Assembly (NCBI GenBank): GCA_003149635.1
Contig: QCWI01000012.1
Span: 1-64,000 of the forward strand
DNA from: Fluviicola sp. XM-24bin1
Lineage (GTDB): Bacteria; Bacteroidota; Bacteroidia; Flavobacteriales_D; Crocinitomicaceae
DNA: 64,000 nt
Direction: 5' to 3'
Numbering within the stretch: position 1 is the first letter of the stretch; the number at the start of each line of letters is the position of its first letter. This document shows, in pieces, positions 54,088 to 63,183 of this stretch. Both the position numbers and the translations under genes were made by a program. The notes under the pieces were generated by a model. That model searched no databases. It had not been told where the DNA came from and saw only the letters and a list, made by a program, of their open reading frames with translations.

Positions 54088-54971
54088 TTTTGTCGCTTAA
54101 ATGGTTCGACTAACTGTCCCCAGAAACCTTGCGGATAGCTTTCATCTTTCTCAAATCCTAATTCGATATCGCGACCGGAAGAAGGTACGTACGCCGTCCC
54201 GAAAAGATAATCCCAAATGCTGAGAGAAATTCCGAAATTCATTCCGAACGGATGTTTCTCTGGCATCTCTTTCGCATGATGCCAAATGTGCATTTTCGGA
54301 TTGTTCAGTAGATATCGCAACGGGCCGTAATCCAAATTTAAATTGGCGTGATTCAAGTGTCCGATCAATGTTGCGAGATAATAGATGTAAAACGCATATT
54401 GAAGTTCAAATCCGAAAAGCAAGGACAGCGCTACGAACTTCGCTGGTTGATAGAACAAATTCTCCATGAAATGATAGCGCAGATGTGCCGCGAATCCCAT
54501 TTCTTTCACCGAGTGATGCACCTTGTGGAACTGCCATAAAAAGGGCACACGATGCAACACCACATGGACGGCCCATTGGGTAAGATCTGCAATCAAAAAG
54601 AACAATACCAATTGAACTCCCCAATGCAATCCTGAAAGGTCGATCATCGCTCCACCTTGATATCCGAATAACTCTAAGAATGACACAAACAGTGCGTAGG
54701 TGACATTCACCAATGCCGCGAAAAGGAAGACGCGAAAGAGAAAGAAATTGAAGAACATGTAGAAGCTATCCAACCAGAAATCTCGTCTGAAAATGGCCTG
54801 CTTCTTTCTCCATGGAACCACAATTTCTAGCACCCAAATCAGCACAGAAATTAGAATCAGAAAGTAGAAAAAGTTCGGAACGCCATTGTCCTTCAAAGGA
54901 ACGACAATATAATTCCAAAGACCCTTTGCCGCGCCTTCATAACTGTTTACTATGATCTCCCAATAATTCAC
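54084..54971 (-). CDS. Sterol desaturase / fatty acid hydroxylase family protein
   Basis: A 295-residue integral membrane di-iron enzyme with four to five hydrophobic segments. The His clusters of the fatty-acid hydroxylase superfamily are present: HVVLH, FHKVHHS, HLNHANLN and HIWHHAKEM, together supplying the eight or more His iron ligands. Reactions in this family are hydroxylation or desaturation of lipids, carotenoids or sterols using oxygen. The substrate is not predictable; in Bacteroidota, ornithine/sphingolipid or carotenoid modification are candidates. Translationally coupled to the 68-residue membrane protein. Confidence 0.92.
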   Translation of the reverse strand: MNYWEIIVNSYEGAAKGLWNYIVVPLKDNGVPNFFYFLILISVLIWVLEIVVPWRKKQAIFRRDFWLDSFYMFFNFFLFRVFLFAALVNVTYALFVSFLELFGYQGGAMIDLSGLHWGVQLVLFFLIADLTQWAVHVVLHRVPFLWQFHKVHHSVKEMGFAAHLRYHFMENLFYQPAKFVALSLLFGFELQYAFYIYYLATLIGHLNHANLNLDYGPLRYLLNNPKMHIWHHAKEMPEKHPFGMNFGISLSIWDYLFGTAYVPSSGRDIELGFEKDESYPQGFWGQLVEPFKRQK

Positions 54972-54980
54972 CCCTTAAAT

Positions 54981-55277
54981 TTAATCAACGTATGGAATCA
55001 TTTTCGTCCAAGCACCACCATTGTAGGCTTCTACTCCGGCCGCTTTCAACTGTGCCTTAGCACTCGCAGATCGCATTCCGGACGCACAAACACAAATCAC
55101 CGGAACTTCTAATGCTTTGATTTGTTTCATTCGGCTCCCTAAACTCTGTAACGGAATATTCTCAGAATTAGGAATTCCTCCTCCTTTAAATTCTCCGGGA
55201 GTACGAACATCAATGATCACTGCTCCGTTTTCAAGCAATGCTTTATAATCTGTCTTTTTGAAAAGTTTTCCAAACAT
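54981..55277 (-). CDS. Single-domain rhodanese
   Basis: A 98-residue rhodanese-fold sulfurtransferase. IIDVRTPGEFKGGGIPNSEN is the conserved DVR-xxE-x-xGGxI-x-x-A/SxN block and the active Cys is in VCASGMRSA. No signal peptide; cytoplasmic. It precedes the desaturase gene by nine bases on the same strand, so the three genes may form an operon. It could hand sulfane sulfur to partners such as the CstB-like enzyme, but that link is inference. Confidence 0.93.
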   Translation of the reverse strand: MFGKLFKKTDYKALLENGAVIIDVRTPGEFKGGGIPNSENIPLQSLGSRMKQIKALEVPVICVCASGMRSASAKAQLKAAGVEAYNGGAWTKMIPYVD

Positions 55278-55367
55278 ATACGTCGTTTCTTACAAAGTTA
55301 GTGTCGGGGTTTGGATTTGTAAGTAACCTAGGTTGCACTTAGCTTTTTTATTTCACTCATCAAACGC

Positions 55368-55389
55368 GCACTGAGCGCAGTCGAAGTGC
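55368..55389. repeat. GCACTGAGCGCAGTCGAAGTGC palindromic dispersed repeat
   Basis: GCACT...AGTGC with interior GAGCGCAGTCGA. This is a recognisable variant of a short palindrome scattered through many Bacteroidota genomes. Located in the intergenic gap at 55278-55398. Confidence 0.6.
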
Positions 55390-55398
55390 ACTAGTGAA

Positions 55399-55719
55399 TC
55401 ACTCCACCTTAGACGAACTGGTTGTGATATACATACGATACGCAATCAATCCGGGAATTCCGAAAATGAAAATGAATGCCAACATCCAGCCTTGACCGGT
55501 CAAACGGAATGAATCTGCGTGTTCAACATCCGAGCCTTCCAAGCCCAATCCGAAGAAATAGCTCAAGCTCAGGTTATGATCAGTCGTAACTGTTGCATCG
55601 TTCACCGTCCATGTCACCTCGCCTGTAAAAAACTCCACCGGCAATACACAAAGTACAATACCAACGATAACTGAACTTACGATAAATACGATCAATGATT
55701 TTTTTGCTGCTGCACTCAT
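55399..55719 (-). CDS. Two-span membrane protein, 106 residues
   Basis: Starts MSAAAKKSLIVFIVSSVIVG; an upstream in-frame GTG adds three residues and is less likely. The first membrane span is residues 9-28, the second 80-97 (GWMLAFIFIFGIPGLIAY). A soluble loop between them (FFTGEVTWTVNDATVTTDHN) lies outside the cytoplasm if the N-terminus is in. I do not recognise the family. Its start is divergent from the glycosyltransferase gene with about 50 bases between them. Confidence 0.72.
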   Translation of the reverse strand: MSAAAKKSLIVFIVSSVIVGIVLCVLPVEFFTGEVTWTVNDATVTTDHNLSLSYFFGLGLEGSDVEHADSFRLTGQGWMLAFIFIFGIPGLIAYRMYITTSSSKVE

Positions 55720-55769
55720 TCTAACCACACTAGTTTGATGGATACAAAGTTACTATTAATTTTACTGCT

Positions 55770-56867
55770 ATGAGTGTACATTTGGGCTATCTATGCAGTT
55801 CGGAAAGTTGGGGCGGATTGGAATTGAACCACCTGCGCAATGCTATATGGATGCACAAACGTGGTCATAAAGTTCTTGTACTCGCGGTGGCCAATTCACG
55901 ATTTGCAAAAGAAGCCGAAGCTGCAGGACTGACGGTTCAGATCATTGAAAATCATAGTAAATATTACGATTTCAAAAGCGGCCGTGCTTTGGTGAAGTTG
56001 CTCAAACACCATGGGATTTCGCACCTTTTGATCCGAGCTACACGAGACATGAGCATCACGGCTTTCGCCAAATGGAAACTAAAAGATGCGCTGCATACTT
56101 CCTACTTTATGGAGATGCAATTGGGAGTGAAGAAAACACATTTTCTGCATTCCCGTCGACACAATGAGATTGATCTTTGGGCATGTCCATTGCCTTGGTT
56201 AGAACAACAAGTTCGCACCATGACCCGATTCAAAAACAAGATTGTTCAGATCCCTTCTGGAATGGACTTGACTCAATTCCAAAATATTCCAACGAAGGAA
56301 GAAGCTCGAAAGCAATTGGAATTACCGGAAAATACCATCCTCTTTGGGCTTATGGGAAGATTCGATCCTCAGAAAGGGCAGTTGTTGCTTTTGAAAGCGA
56401 TGAAAAAAGCGAAAAACAAAGATTTCCATGTTGCGCTTTTGGGAGAACCGACGCACAACGAGGCGGAAGAATATTACGCTGAGATGCTAGCACTCATGGA
56501 ATCGGAATTGTTCAAAGGAAGAGTGCACGTTCGTCCATACATGAAGAATCCAGTGGCTTTTTACGCTGCACTGGATTGGTTTGTTATGGCTACGAAGGCT
56601 GAATCGATTGGAATGGTCACGATGGAATCCATCGCCTGTGGAACGCCTGTTTTGGGAAGCAATGCTGGAGGAACTCCAGAAATTTTGGAACAGGACAAAG
56701 GGGGGATTTTATTTGAAACGATGAGCGCCGATGATCTGGCAGAAAAAATAGATGTCATTTGTGATCAAAACATTTCTAAAGATTCAGAAGTACTCCGTGA
56801 AATGGCACAACAATACGATCATAATTCCGTTTGTGCAGCGGTGGAAACAGCATTGGGCATCGATTGA
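55770..56867 (+). CDS. GT4-family glycosyltransferase
   Basis: A 365-residue GT-B glycosyltransferase that moves a sugar from a nucleotide donor. The N-terminal acceptor domain opens LGYLCSSESWGGLELNHLRN with the GGxE-like Gly pair. The C-terminal domain has FGLMGRFDPQKGQLLLLKAM and the donor-site EX7E motif region ESIGMVTMESIACGTPVLGS, then GGTPEILE. Cytoplasmic, membrane-peripheral as in its relatives. It likely works in lipopolysaccharide or capsule synthesis, but no other glycan genes are nearby. Confidence 0.93.
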   Translation: MSVHLGYLCSSESWGGLELNHLRNAIWMHKRGHKVLVLAVANSRFAKEAEAAGLTVQIIENHSKYYDFKSGRALVKLLKHHGISHLLIRATRDMSITAFAKWKLKDALHTSYFMEMQLGVKKTHFLHSRRHNEIDLWACPLPWLEQQVRTMTRFKNKIVQIPSGMDLTQFQNIPTKEEARKQLELPENTILFGLMGRFDPQKGQLLLLKAMKKAKNKDFHVALLGEPTHNEAEEYYAEMLALMESELFKGRVHVRPYMKNPVAFYAALDWFVMATKAESIGMVTMESIACGTPVLGSNAGGTPEILEQDKGGILFETMSADDLAEKIDVICDQNISKDSEVLREMAQQYDHNSVCAAVETALGID

Positions 56868-56905
56868 TTGACGCGATCCCCTGAATTGTCGTTACTTTTA
56901 GAGAA

Positions 56906-58453
56906 ATGAATTTATACTCGAACAAGCAAAAATGGAAAATCGCCTTGCTCATTTTGGCACTCCTAACAGTAGGGGCTTCCTTGTTTGTATCGAATCAAAT
57001 TGTGCAGCGTGTCGGAGAACGTGAAAAGGAAAGGGCACAGCAATGGGCCGATGCCATTCGAAAGAAAATCGAACTCGTTCGACTCACTAATAATACCTTC
57101 AACAGCCTCCGTGCAAAAGAACGCGAAAAGATGGCCTTGTGGGTTGAGGCTACCGAAGAAGCTGCAAAGAAGAGTCCGTTGGATGAGGATTACAGCAATA
57201 GTTTTCCGCTCCGAATTACTCAAAACAACAGCGACATACCTGTAATTGCCGTTGATAATGATGGGTACATTTCCGCGAATCGGAACCTAGATTTCGATAC
57301 CACTGATATCCGCTTGTTGCATCCCAATGCCACAAAACGGGAGCTTATGGATCATTTCGACGACTCCCTTTTAGTGCTTGCCGAAGCCTGGAAAAAGAAG
57401 AATCCGTCTTTTACAGTAGAGGTCTTCGATGATTTCTTTATCACCTATTGTTACGATGATTCTCAAATCATTGACTCGTTAGAAAATGTACGTGATTCCC
57501 TTATTGAATCCTTCAACCGAGAGCTAATTGACAACGAAGGGCTCGTTCCTGTCCTGCTGATAGATGCGCAAAGTAGGGAAATCATCGGGACGAATATTCC
57601 CGAAGCTCGGAATAAAAAAATAGCCCGGAAATCAATCACGGCCGATCTTAACGACACGCCTATCATCATCGATTTTAAAAACGGTGAGAAGAATTTACTC
57701 TACTACGGGAATAGCCCGGAATTGAAGCAATTGAAGTATTTCCCATTCATACAATTCACGGTTATAGGCCTGTTTGCATTTATTGGTTATCTCATCTTCA
57801 GCACCTTCAGAAAAGCCGAACAAAATCAGGTTTGGGCTGGAATGGCAAAGGAGACTGCCCATCAATTGGGGACACCTTTATCGTCTTTGATGGCATGGAT
57901 TCAACTGTTGGAATCACAAGAAGCCGATCCGATAATTACCACCGAAATGCAGAAGGATGTCAATCGACTGGAGAAGGTCACGGATCGTTTTTCGAAGATT
58001 GGTTCAGGTGCAAAACTAGATTCGGAGGATGTCTCTGCGACAGTTAGAAATGTCATGGAATATCTGAAGCCGAGAATCTCAGATAAAGTAGAAATAACAG
58101 TGGATGCAGGCGATACGCAGTTGGTTCAGCACAACGCTTCGTTGATCGAATGGGTCGTTGAAAATATTGCCAAAAATGCCGTTGATGCTATGGAGGCGGA
58201 AGGAAAATTGCACGTTTCCACGAAGTCGGAAGGAAGCTGGGTGCACATCGACATTAAAGACACCGGTAAAGGAATTCCACCGAATCAAATTAAGACTATT
58301 TTCCAACCCGGATTCTCTACAAAAACTCGCGGTTGGGGACTGGGATTATCATTGGTACGCAGGATCGTGAAAGAATACCACAAGGGAAAAGTGTTCGTGC
58401 TTGAATCCCAATTGAATGTAGGAACTACCTTCAGAATTAGTCTACCGAAATGA
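56906..58453 (+). CDS. Orphan sensor histidine kinase
   Basis: A 515-residue membrane kinase. Span 1 at about 11-29, a periplasmic sensor region of about 250 residues with charged helices, span 2 at about 281-300 (FIQFTVIGLFAFIGYLIFST). With no room for a HAMP domain, the H box follows directly: KETAHQLGTPLSSLMAWIQL (H319). N box NIAKNAVDAME, G1 DTGKGIPPNQ, F box FQPGFSTKTRG, G2 WGLGLSL. These parts are intact. No response regulator is adjacent; the next gene is a four-span membrane protein overlapping by four bases. Signal and target are unknown. Confidence 0.93.
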   Translation: MNLYSNKQKWKIALLILALLTVGASLFVSNQIVQRVGEREKERAQQWADAIRKKIELVRLTNNTFNSLRAKEREKMALWVEATEEAAKKSPLDEDYSNSFPLRITQNNSDIPVIAVDNDGYISANRNLDFDTTDIRLLHPNATKRELMDHFDDSLLVLAEAWKKKNPSFTVEVFDDFFITYCYDDSQIIDSLENVRDSLIESFNRELIDNEGLVPVLLIDAQSREIIGTNIPEARNKKIARKSITADLNDTPIIIDFKNGEKNLLYYGNSPELKQLKYFPFIQFTVIGLFAFIGYLIFSTFRKAEQNQVWAGMAKETAHQLGTPLSSLMAWIQLLESQEADPIITTEMQKDVNRLEKVTDRFSKIGSGAKLDSEDVSATVRNVMEYLKPRISDKVEITVDAGDTQLVQHNASLIEWVVENIAKNAVDAMEAEGKLHVSTKSEGSWVHIDIKDTGKGIPPNQIKTIFQPGFSTKTRGWGLGLSLVRRIVKEYHKGKVFVLESQLNVGTTFRISLPK

Positions 58454-58872
58454 TTAAAATTTCCGAACTGAATAAATCGCTTGGCTGGGTGCTTGTATTA
58501 GCTACACTAGGAGCCTACGGATTTCTGCAATCCAAAGCGGACAATATCATAGGATTGCCTTCCCTCTTGTACAGTTTGTACTACATTGTTTTGTTGCCAA
58601 TTCTACTGATCGGCCTCTCAATCGGATTGTATCGTTACGAGCGATTTTCCAGTGGAGGTTTTAAGGTCGGGGCCTTCTTTTTGATCACCGTTCTTATGTA
58701 CACCTTGTGGATGGGGCCTTCGGATTGGCGATTTTCTATAACAGTTGCTGCCATTGCTGGCGGTTTGTTATATGCTTTGATTAAGATGTCAGATGAAGCA
58801 GCGCGGTTCATTTTCGTGCTGGTGAGCATGATGATTACGACGATGGTTTATGTAACGGTATCGGTGTTTTGA
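58450..58872 (+). CDS. Four-span membrane protein coupled to the histidine kinase
   Basis: A 140-residue membrane protein with hydrophobic segments near 12-26, 38-60, 74-90 and 95-135 (LLYALIKMSDEAARFIFVLV between the last spans). It overlaps the kinase stop (ATGA, four bases), so it is probably made with it. I do not recognise the family; a sensory or anchoring partner of the kinase is a reasonable guess. Confidence 0.8.
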   Translation: MIKISELNKSLGWVLVLATLGAYGFLQSKADNIIGLPSLLYSLYYIVLLPILLIGLSIGLYRYERFSSGGFKVGAFFLITVLMYTLWMGPSDWRFSITVAAIAGGLLYALIKMSDEAARFIFVLVSMMITTMVYVTVSVF

Positions 58873-58918
58873 CGTAATTCCCGAACATTGAAACATCTGA
58901 ATATTCGAATGTTGCTTC

Positions 58919-58934
58919 GTCGGAATATTCCGAC
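58919..58934. repeat. 16-bp perfect palindrome (copy B)
   Basis: GTCGGAATATTCCGAC, same core as 13579-13594 with G-C in place of A-T at the outer position. Between convergent genes. Confidence 0.6.
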
Positions 58935-59012
58935 TTAAAACATTAGATTTTCCTAGTTATTCCAAAAAATTCTTCCGAACTTCTTCAGTTACCTTAAAAA
59001 TCAACGGGGCTT

Positions 59013-62000
59013 CTATGTCCCCTGCAAATCCACTTGGCGCATTCCAATAAATGCCTTGAGCACGCGCTCTCCAACACCAGGGACATCCACATGAATGAGA
59101 TAAATACCTGACGCGACAAACACGTTCGCCTCGTTCGTCAGATTCCAATCCGCAAAGGTGAGTGGATTATCCTTGAGAATTGTACGCACTAACTTACCGT
59201 TCACCGTGTAAATCTTCACTGTACAACGCTCTGGGAGGTTTGTGATCTTGACGCGCGTATCCAAACGATTTCGTTCGTACTCAGAATAGGCCAAATACGG
59301 ATTCGGAACGATATTGATCAACTTCAAGGCATCCGCCAATCGGTCTTGACTTCCGAGCTCAGTCGCCACCGTTTCCATATTCCAACTGTACTTCGGATTC
59401 CCTCCGTTTTCACCTGTCGCAACATAGTTCTTGTATTCCTTGCTTACGCGCAATTTGATGGTCACATCTGTTGGCAATCGCAACGGATCAATCTCATAAT
59501 TTGGACTTGCCATCGGATAAGCGATCCAACTGATACTACTGTAGAAATTTCGCTTCGCCGTTGTGTTGTTCGCCATCACATCCAGCATCATTAAGCGTGC
59601 GTGATTTTGCGCATCGTCGATCGCAGTATTTGGATTGTACTCAGGGAAATCATACCCCAAAAGATAGTTGTTTACGGAGCCATTGTCTTTCGAGAAAATG
59701 TACACTGGGTGCATTCCTCCCATCAAAGGATTCCCGCCGTTATCGATTAAATTATCCGTTGGATTCCACAACATATCCGCTCCATTTTCCGAAGCTAAGA
59801 AGGAGTTCTCACCAAACGCCATATACAATCGGGCACCCGTTTCCAAATCGATAGCGTACCCTGGGAACCATCCCATTCCGGTAGAGCTTGACTCTGGCTT
59901 TCCTTCTTTGTCAACTGAGGCACTCGCGCGCAATGCTCCTGGCTCTGCTCCGCCCACATTTAATGAAGGTTCTCTTCCCAGCTCAATTACTGGACAACGC
60001 GTCCATTTGGTCGGATCGCTTGTAAGAACAATATCCACAGAAGGCAAGAAACTAATCGAAGCCCCATTTTTGGCTGAAGTCGGGGACGCATAATTATAAT
60101 ACGCCATTGGCATATAAGAAGACTCAAATCCTACCAGTTTGTGCGGTGCTACACCCCCATCAAGAATACGCGCCCATTGTTTATCGGCATCTGCCCAGTT
60201 ATTCGGAGCTTGCCAATCAAAATAATTACAAGGATCAATATAGTCCCTGTAAGTGGGGAGCGTGTTATCAAGGCATTCTCCGGCACCAGGAGTCAATAAA
60301 TCAACATAAAACGTACCAGATCGAATCCAATTAGTCGGGAAAAACGCGTCGTTATCACTCACCGCAGAAATCCAGATCAATGAACTATCGGCAAAGGTCA
60401 TATCAGCGCTGATCAATTGCGTTGCATTGGATTCAACTCCTCCACTCACGCCATCGTATTGGAAATATTTTTCCTGTTGGATTTGCACAGAGATTCCCCA
60501 TTGCGGAATCAATTGCTCATTGTTCCATGCAATCGTTTTCTCAGAAGGGATAGATTCCATCAAGTTTCCACCTTCGTAATCGTAACGATTGATCACCCAT
60601 GACGCCGTATCTGCACCGTTCCAGTTGGAAGTTGCATAGTTCACAAACTCGCACTCGAAGTATCCGTTAACGACGTTTAGCGGATCAATTACTTTCACGT
60701 CAATAGGCCCGCTCCCGTATTCGTATTCCGGTTCTGCCATAAAGCCATTATTCAAGATGTATTCGGTGGATGCCGCTGTCAACTCCAATGCACGATTTCC
60801 ATTTCCATGTCCGTCAATTCGCGTGATTCTCGGTCCGTCACCGTATTCAATCAATTGCCCCGTACCGTCCGATTCCGGCATTGGATTGTGCGGAATCGCT
60901 GAAATTACTTTAACCTCTCCAAAAGCTGCCTTTCGACTTCGGATATACGGTGTCTGCTGACCGTCCAATCCGTTCGGATCATTCGGATCATAGGTTTTAT
61001 AATTGTTGTAGGCATAGGCCACAGCAACGTAATAATAGGTCTTGAAGTTCACCAATCGGCGATCGCCTTGAGCGAATAAATCCTCCGTGACACGGAAACT
61101 ATGCTGAATGCCTTCATCGGCTCCATCGACCATTTCTTTCGGAATACTTTGCAACAAATCTCCGTCAAATTCAAAGTTGATCAATCGACTTACACCGTCT
61201 TCAATATCGCATTGTGCGACAAGTCGGGCTAAGTTCGGATCTTCGACATCCGAAGGTGACACTTCATCGCTCTTCAACTGATAAATTTGATACCCTTGGA
61301 ATCGATAAAAGCGATCTGCCGTGCTATCCGCGGTTGAAATGAATGGATCGAACTCAATGTATTCCTCATTATAGTTGTTTGAATTCGTAGGATTGCTCAA
61401 AGTCAAAATCAACTCATTCTCTAGCTCCTGCACATCCATATCCGGTGAATGCGGCCCGTCCAAGACCTTGAAACAGTTCTCAAATAGCGCCTGAGCTTTG
61501 TCATCAGCGCGACGAACAGCTTCTACAGACGCAAATGGACCTCCAGAGTTAGCACGCGCCCAAACAACTCCAACCGTAATGTTGTTCACCGCTCCCGGCT
61601 TCAATACGAACGGCCCGGCGGATTGTACAAATCGACGATCATCCGGCGGGTTATTCGCAGACTGCTCCGTCCATGGTGCTTGTGGCACGCCATCAGTTCC
61701 CCAACCAAGCGGATCGGTATCTCCAGGGAACATGAAGTCGGCAATTACACTTGGATCTGCTTGAGCATCCGAAATATGACCTGATCCCCCGTAGTAAAAT
61801 GGCGTTCCATCTTTCCAGAATCCTTTCAAATAGTTGTAATAATCAATAGCGATAATTGGATCTGTTTGACTTGGATCCGCACCTTGTCCTGAGTTTGAAT
61901 AATACAAGAAACGGCGCATTCCGAAACGCTCATTGTCAATAATGCCATCACCAAATCCGATTCCGTTCAATGCTTCTCCAGGGCCAATTCCATAGGCATT

Positions 62001-63095
62001 ATCCACTCCGTCATCATCTTGATACGGGCCTTCGAAGAAATCGACTCCAACCGCAGGTGGATTGTCTCCGTAGCCCAACCATCCAGCGTTGTCACCATCG
62101 AAGTTATCACCGTTGTAGTAATACGCCAATCCGCGATTCACGTCACATCCAACGTAATCATCTTGAGGATCTCCAAGGGCTCCATCGGTGAAACATCCAA
62201 AGTACGTATCCTGCAAAGTTTGTGTACTACGGTTGATTAATTCATAATTGTAGAAGGTCATGTTGTTCACCTCATCGTTGCTGGCGAATGCAAAGGCTTG
62301 CGCTCGAATCTCCATTCCGATGGGTTCTGCACCCGTTTCTGTATGGATGTTCCCCTTATCGTTCATGACCCACCAGAAATTCAAATCCCCGTACAAGGAT
62401 ACACTTCTATCTACGCTACATTCTTTCGTTTTATTGATATCGTGCCAAGGATAATCTCCATCTTCCCATCGGTATTGACCATCGTCATTACGATCGTAGA
62501 ACGGCGCCAAGTAATACCCTTGACCTTGGGTAATATCCCCGTGTGCTGGCCATTCACGTATAATTAATGGCACTTCGTAATTCGGAAAAAGTTGTTGTTG
62601 CGTGTTGGTTCCGTTAATGGCATCTTGCTCTCCGGCTGTGAACCATGCATCGAACTCTCGAATTTCATCCTGAACGGTGATAAAATGTCTGTCGTAAGCC
62701 AAACAATTGTCGTTATTCGTTTCCGCTGAACCTTGCGTAAGTGGGCCTGTCCAGTAATCAGCACCTTGTCGGTAACGCAACGCCGCGAGCTTCAATTGAC
62801 CGTTAACATCCGTTCCTCCTAACCACAACGCGGAGGTAAACAAGGCCATTACTCCCGAATTTTTGGGCACTTCGTACAAAGCAAGATTTTGCCCGGGAAC
62901 CTGCCATAAGTTCCCCGCAGTGTGGATCATTGCACGAACATTATTCAATTCCATGAACGATGTCGTACTTGGGGGTTTACAGTTTGCAGCCTTTGTTATT
63001 GGGGTAATTGGAGCGGGTTTTTCAGGCCCGTTATAGGGTTGTGCCCAGGCAGAAGCGGCAATAAAAGTTGTGATGAAAATCAGTAAGCCTTTCAT
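59013..63095 (-). CDS. Large T9SS-sorted secreted protein (1360 residues)
   Basis: Signal peptide MKGLLIFITTFIAASAWAQ. The first part (NNVRAMIHTAGNLWQVPGQN, then SGVMALFTSALWLGGTDVNG) is a family I recognise as widespread, secreted and uncharacterised in Bacteroidota. It is Trp-, Asn-, Asp- and Gly-rich throughout, with Ca-loop-like DRNDDGQYRWEDGD near residues 213-226. The last ~90 residues form a T9SS type A sorting domain (NIVPNPYLAYSEYERNRLDT, then GIYLIHVDVPGVGERVLKAF). It will be exported by Sec, cross the outer membrane through T9SS and be surface-attached or released. Enzymatic function cannot be assigned. Transcribed alone. Confidence 0.85.
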   Translation of the reverse strand: MKGLLIFITTFIAASAWAQPYNGPEKPAPITPITKAANCKPPSTTSFMELNNVRAMIHTAGNLWQVPGQNLALYEVPKNSGVMALFTSALWLGGTDVNGQLKLAALRYRQGADYWTGPLTQGSAETNNDNCLAYDRHFITVQDEIREFDAWFTAGEQDAINGTNTQQQLFPNYEVPLIIREWPAHGDITQGQGYYLAPFYDRNDDGQYRWEDGDYPWHDINKTKECSVDRSVSLYGDLNFWWVMNDKGNIHTETGAEPIGMEIRAQAFAFASNDEVNNMTFYNYELINRSTQTLQDTYFGCFTDGALGDPQDDYVGCDVNRGLAYYYNGDNFDGDNAGWLGYGDNPPAVGVDFFEGPYQDDDGVDNAYGIGPGEALNGIGFGDGIIDNERFGMRRFLYYSNSGQGADPSQTDPIIAIDYYNYLKGFWKDGTPFYYGGSGHISDAQADPSVIADFMFPGDTDPLGWGTDGVPQAPWTEQSANNPPDDRRFVQSAGPFVLKPGAVNNITVGVVWARANSGGPFASVEAVRRADDKAQALFENCFKVLDGPHSPDMDVQELENELILTLSNPTNSNNYNEEYIEFDPFISTADSTADRFYRFQGYQIYQLKSDEVSPSDVEDPNLARLVAQCDIEDGVSRLINFEFDGDLLQSIPKEMVDGADEGIQHSFRVTEDLFAQGDRRLVNFKTYYYVAVAYAYNNYKTYDPNDPNGLDGQQTPYIRSRKAAFGEVKVISAIPHNPMPESDGTGQLIEYGDGPRITRIDGHGNGNRALELTAASTEYILNNGFMAEPEYEYGSGPIDVKVIDPLNVVNGYFECEFVNYATSNWNGADTASWVINRYDYEGGNLMESIPSEKTIAWNNEQLIPQWGISVQIQQEKYFQYDGVSGGVESNATQLISADMTFADSSLIWISAVSDNDAFFPTNWIRSGTFYVDLLTPGAGECLDNTLPTYRDYIDPCNYFDWQAPNNWADADKQWARILDGGVAPHKLVGFESSYMPMAYYNYASPTSAKNGASISFLPSVDIVLTSDPTKWTRCPVIELGREPSLNVGGAEPGALRASASVDKEGKPESSSTGMGWFPGYAIDLETGARLYMAFGENSFLASENGADMLWNPTDNLIDNGGNPLMGGMHPVYIFSKDNGSVNNYLLGYDFPEYNPNTAIDDAQNHARLMMLDVMANNTTAKRNFYSSISWIAYPMASPNYEIDPLRLPTDVTIKLRVSKEYKNYVATGENGGNPKYSWNMETVATELGSQDRLADALKLINIVPNPYLAYSEYERNRLDTRVKITNLPERCTVKIYTVNGKLVRTILKDNPLTFADWNLTNEANVFVASGIYLIHVDVPGVGERVLKAFIGMRQVDLQGT

Positions 63096-63183
63096 AAGTA
63101 GTGCGTTGCTTGTTCGAATTTACAGAAATTTCGTGAGCCGGAAAACCCGTAATTGCACACCAATACAGGAATTCTATACATTT

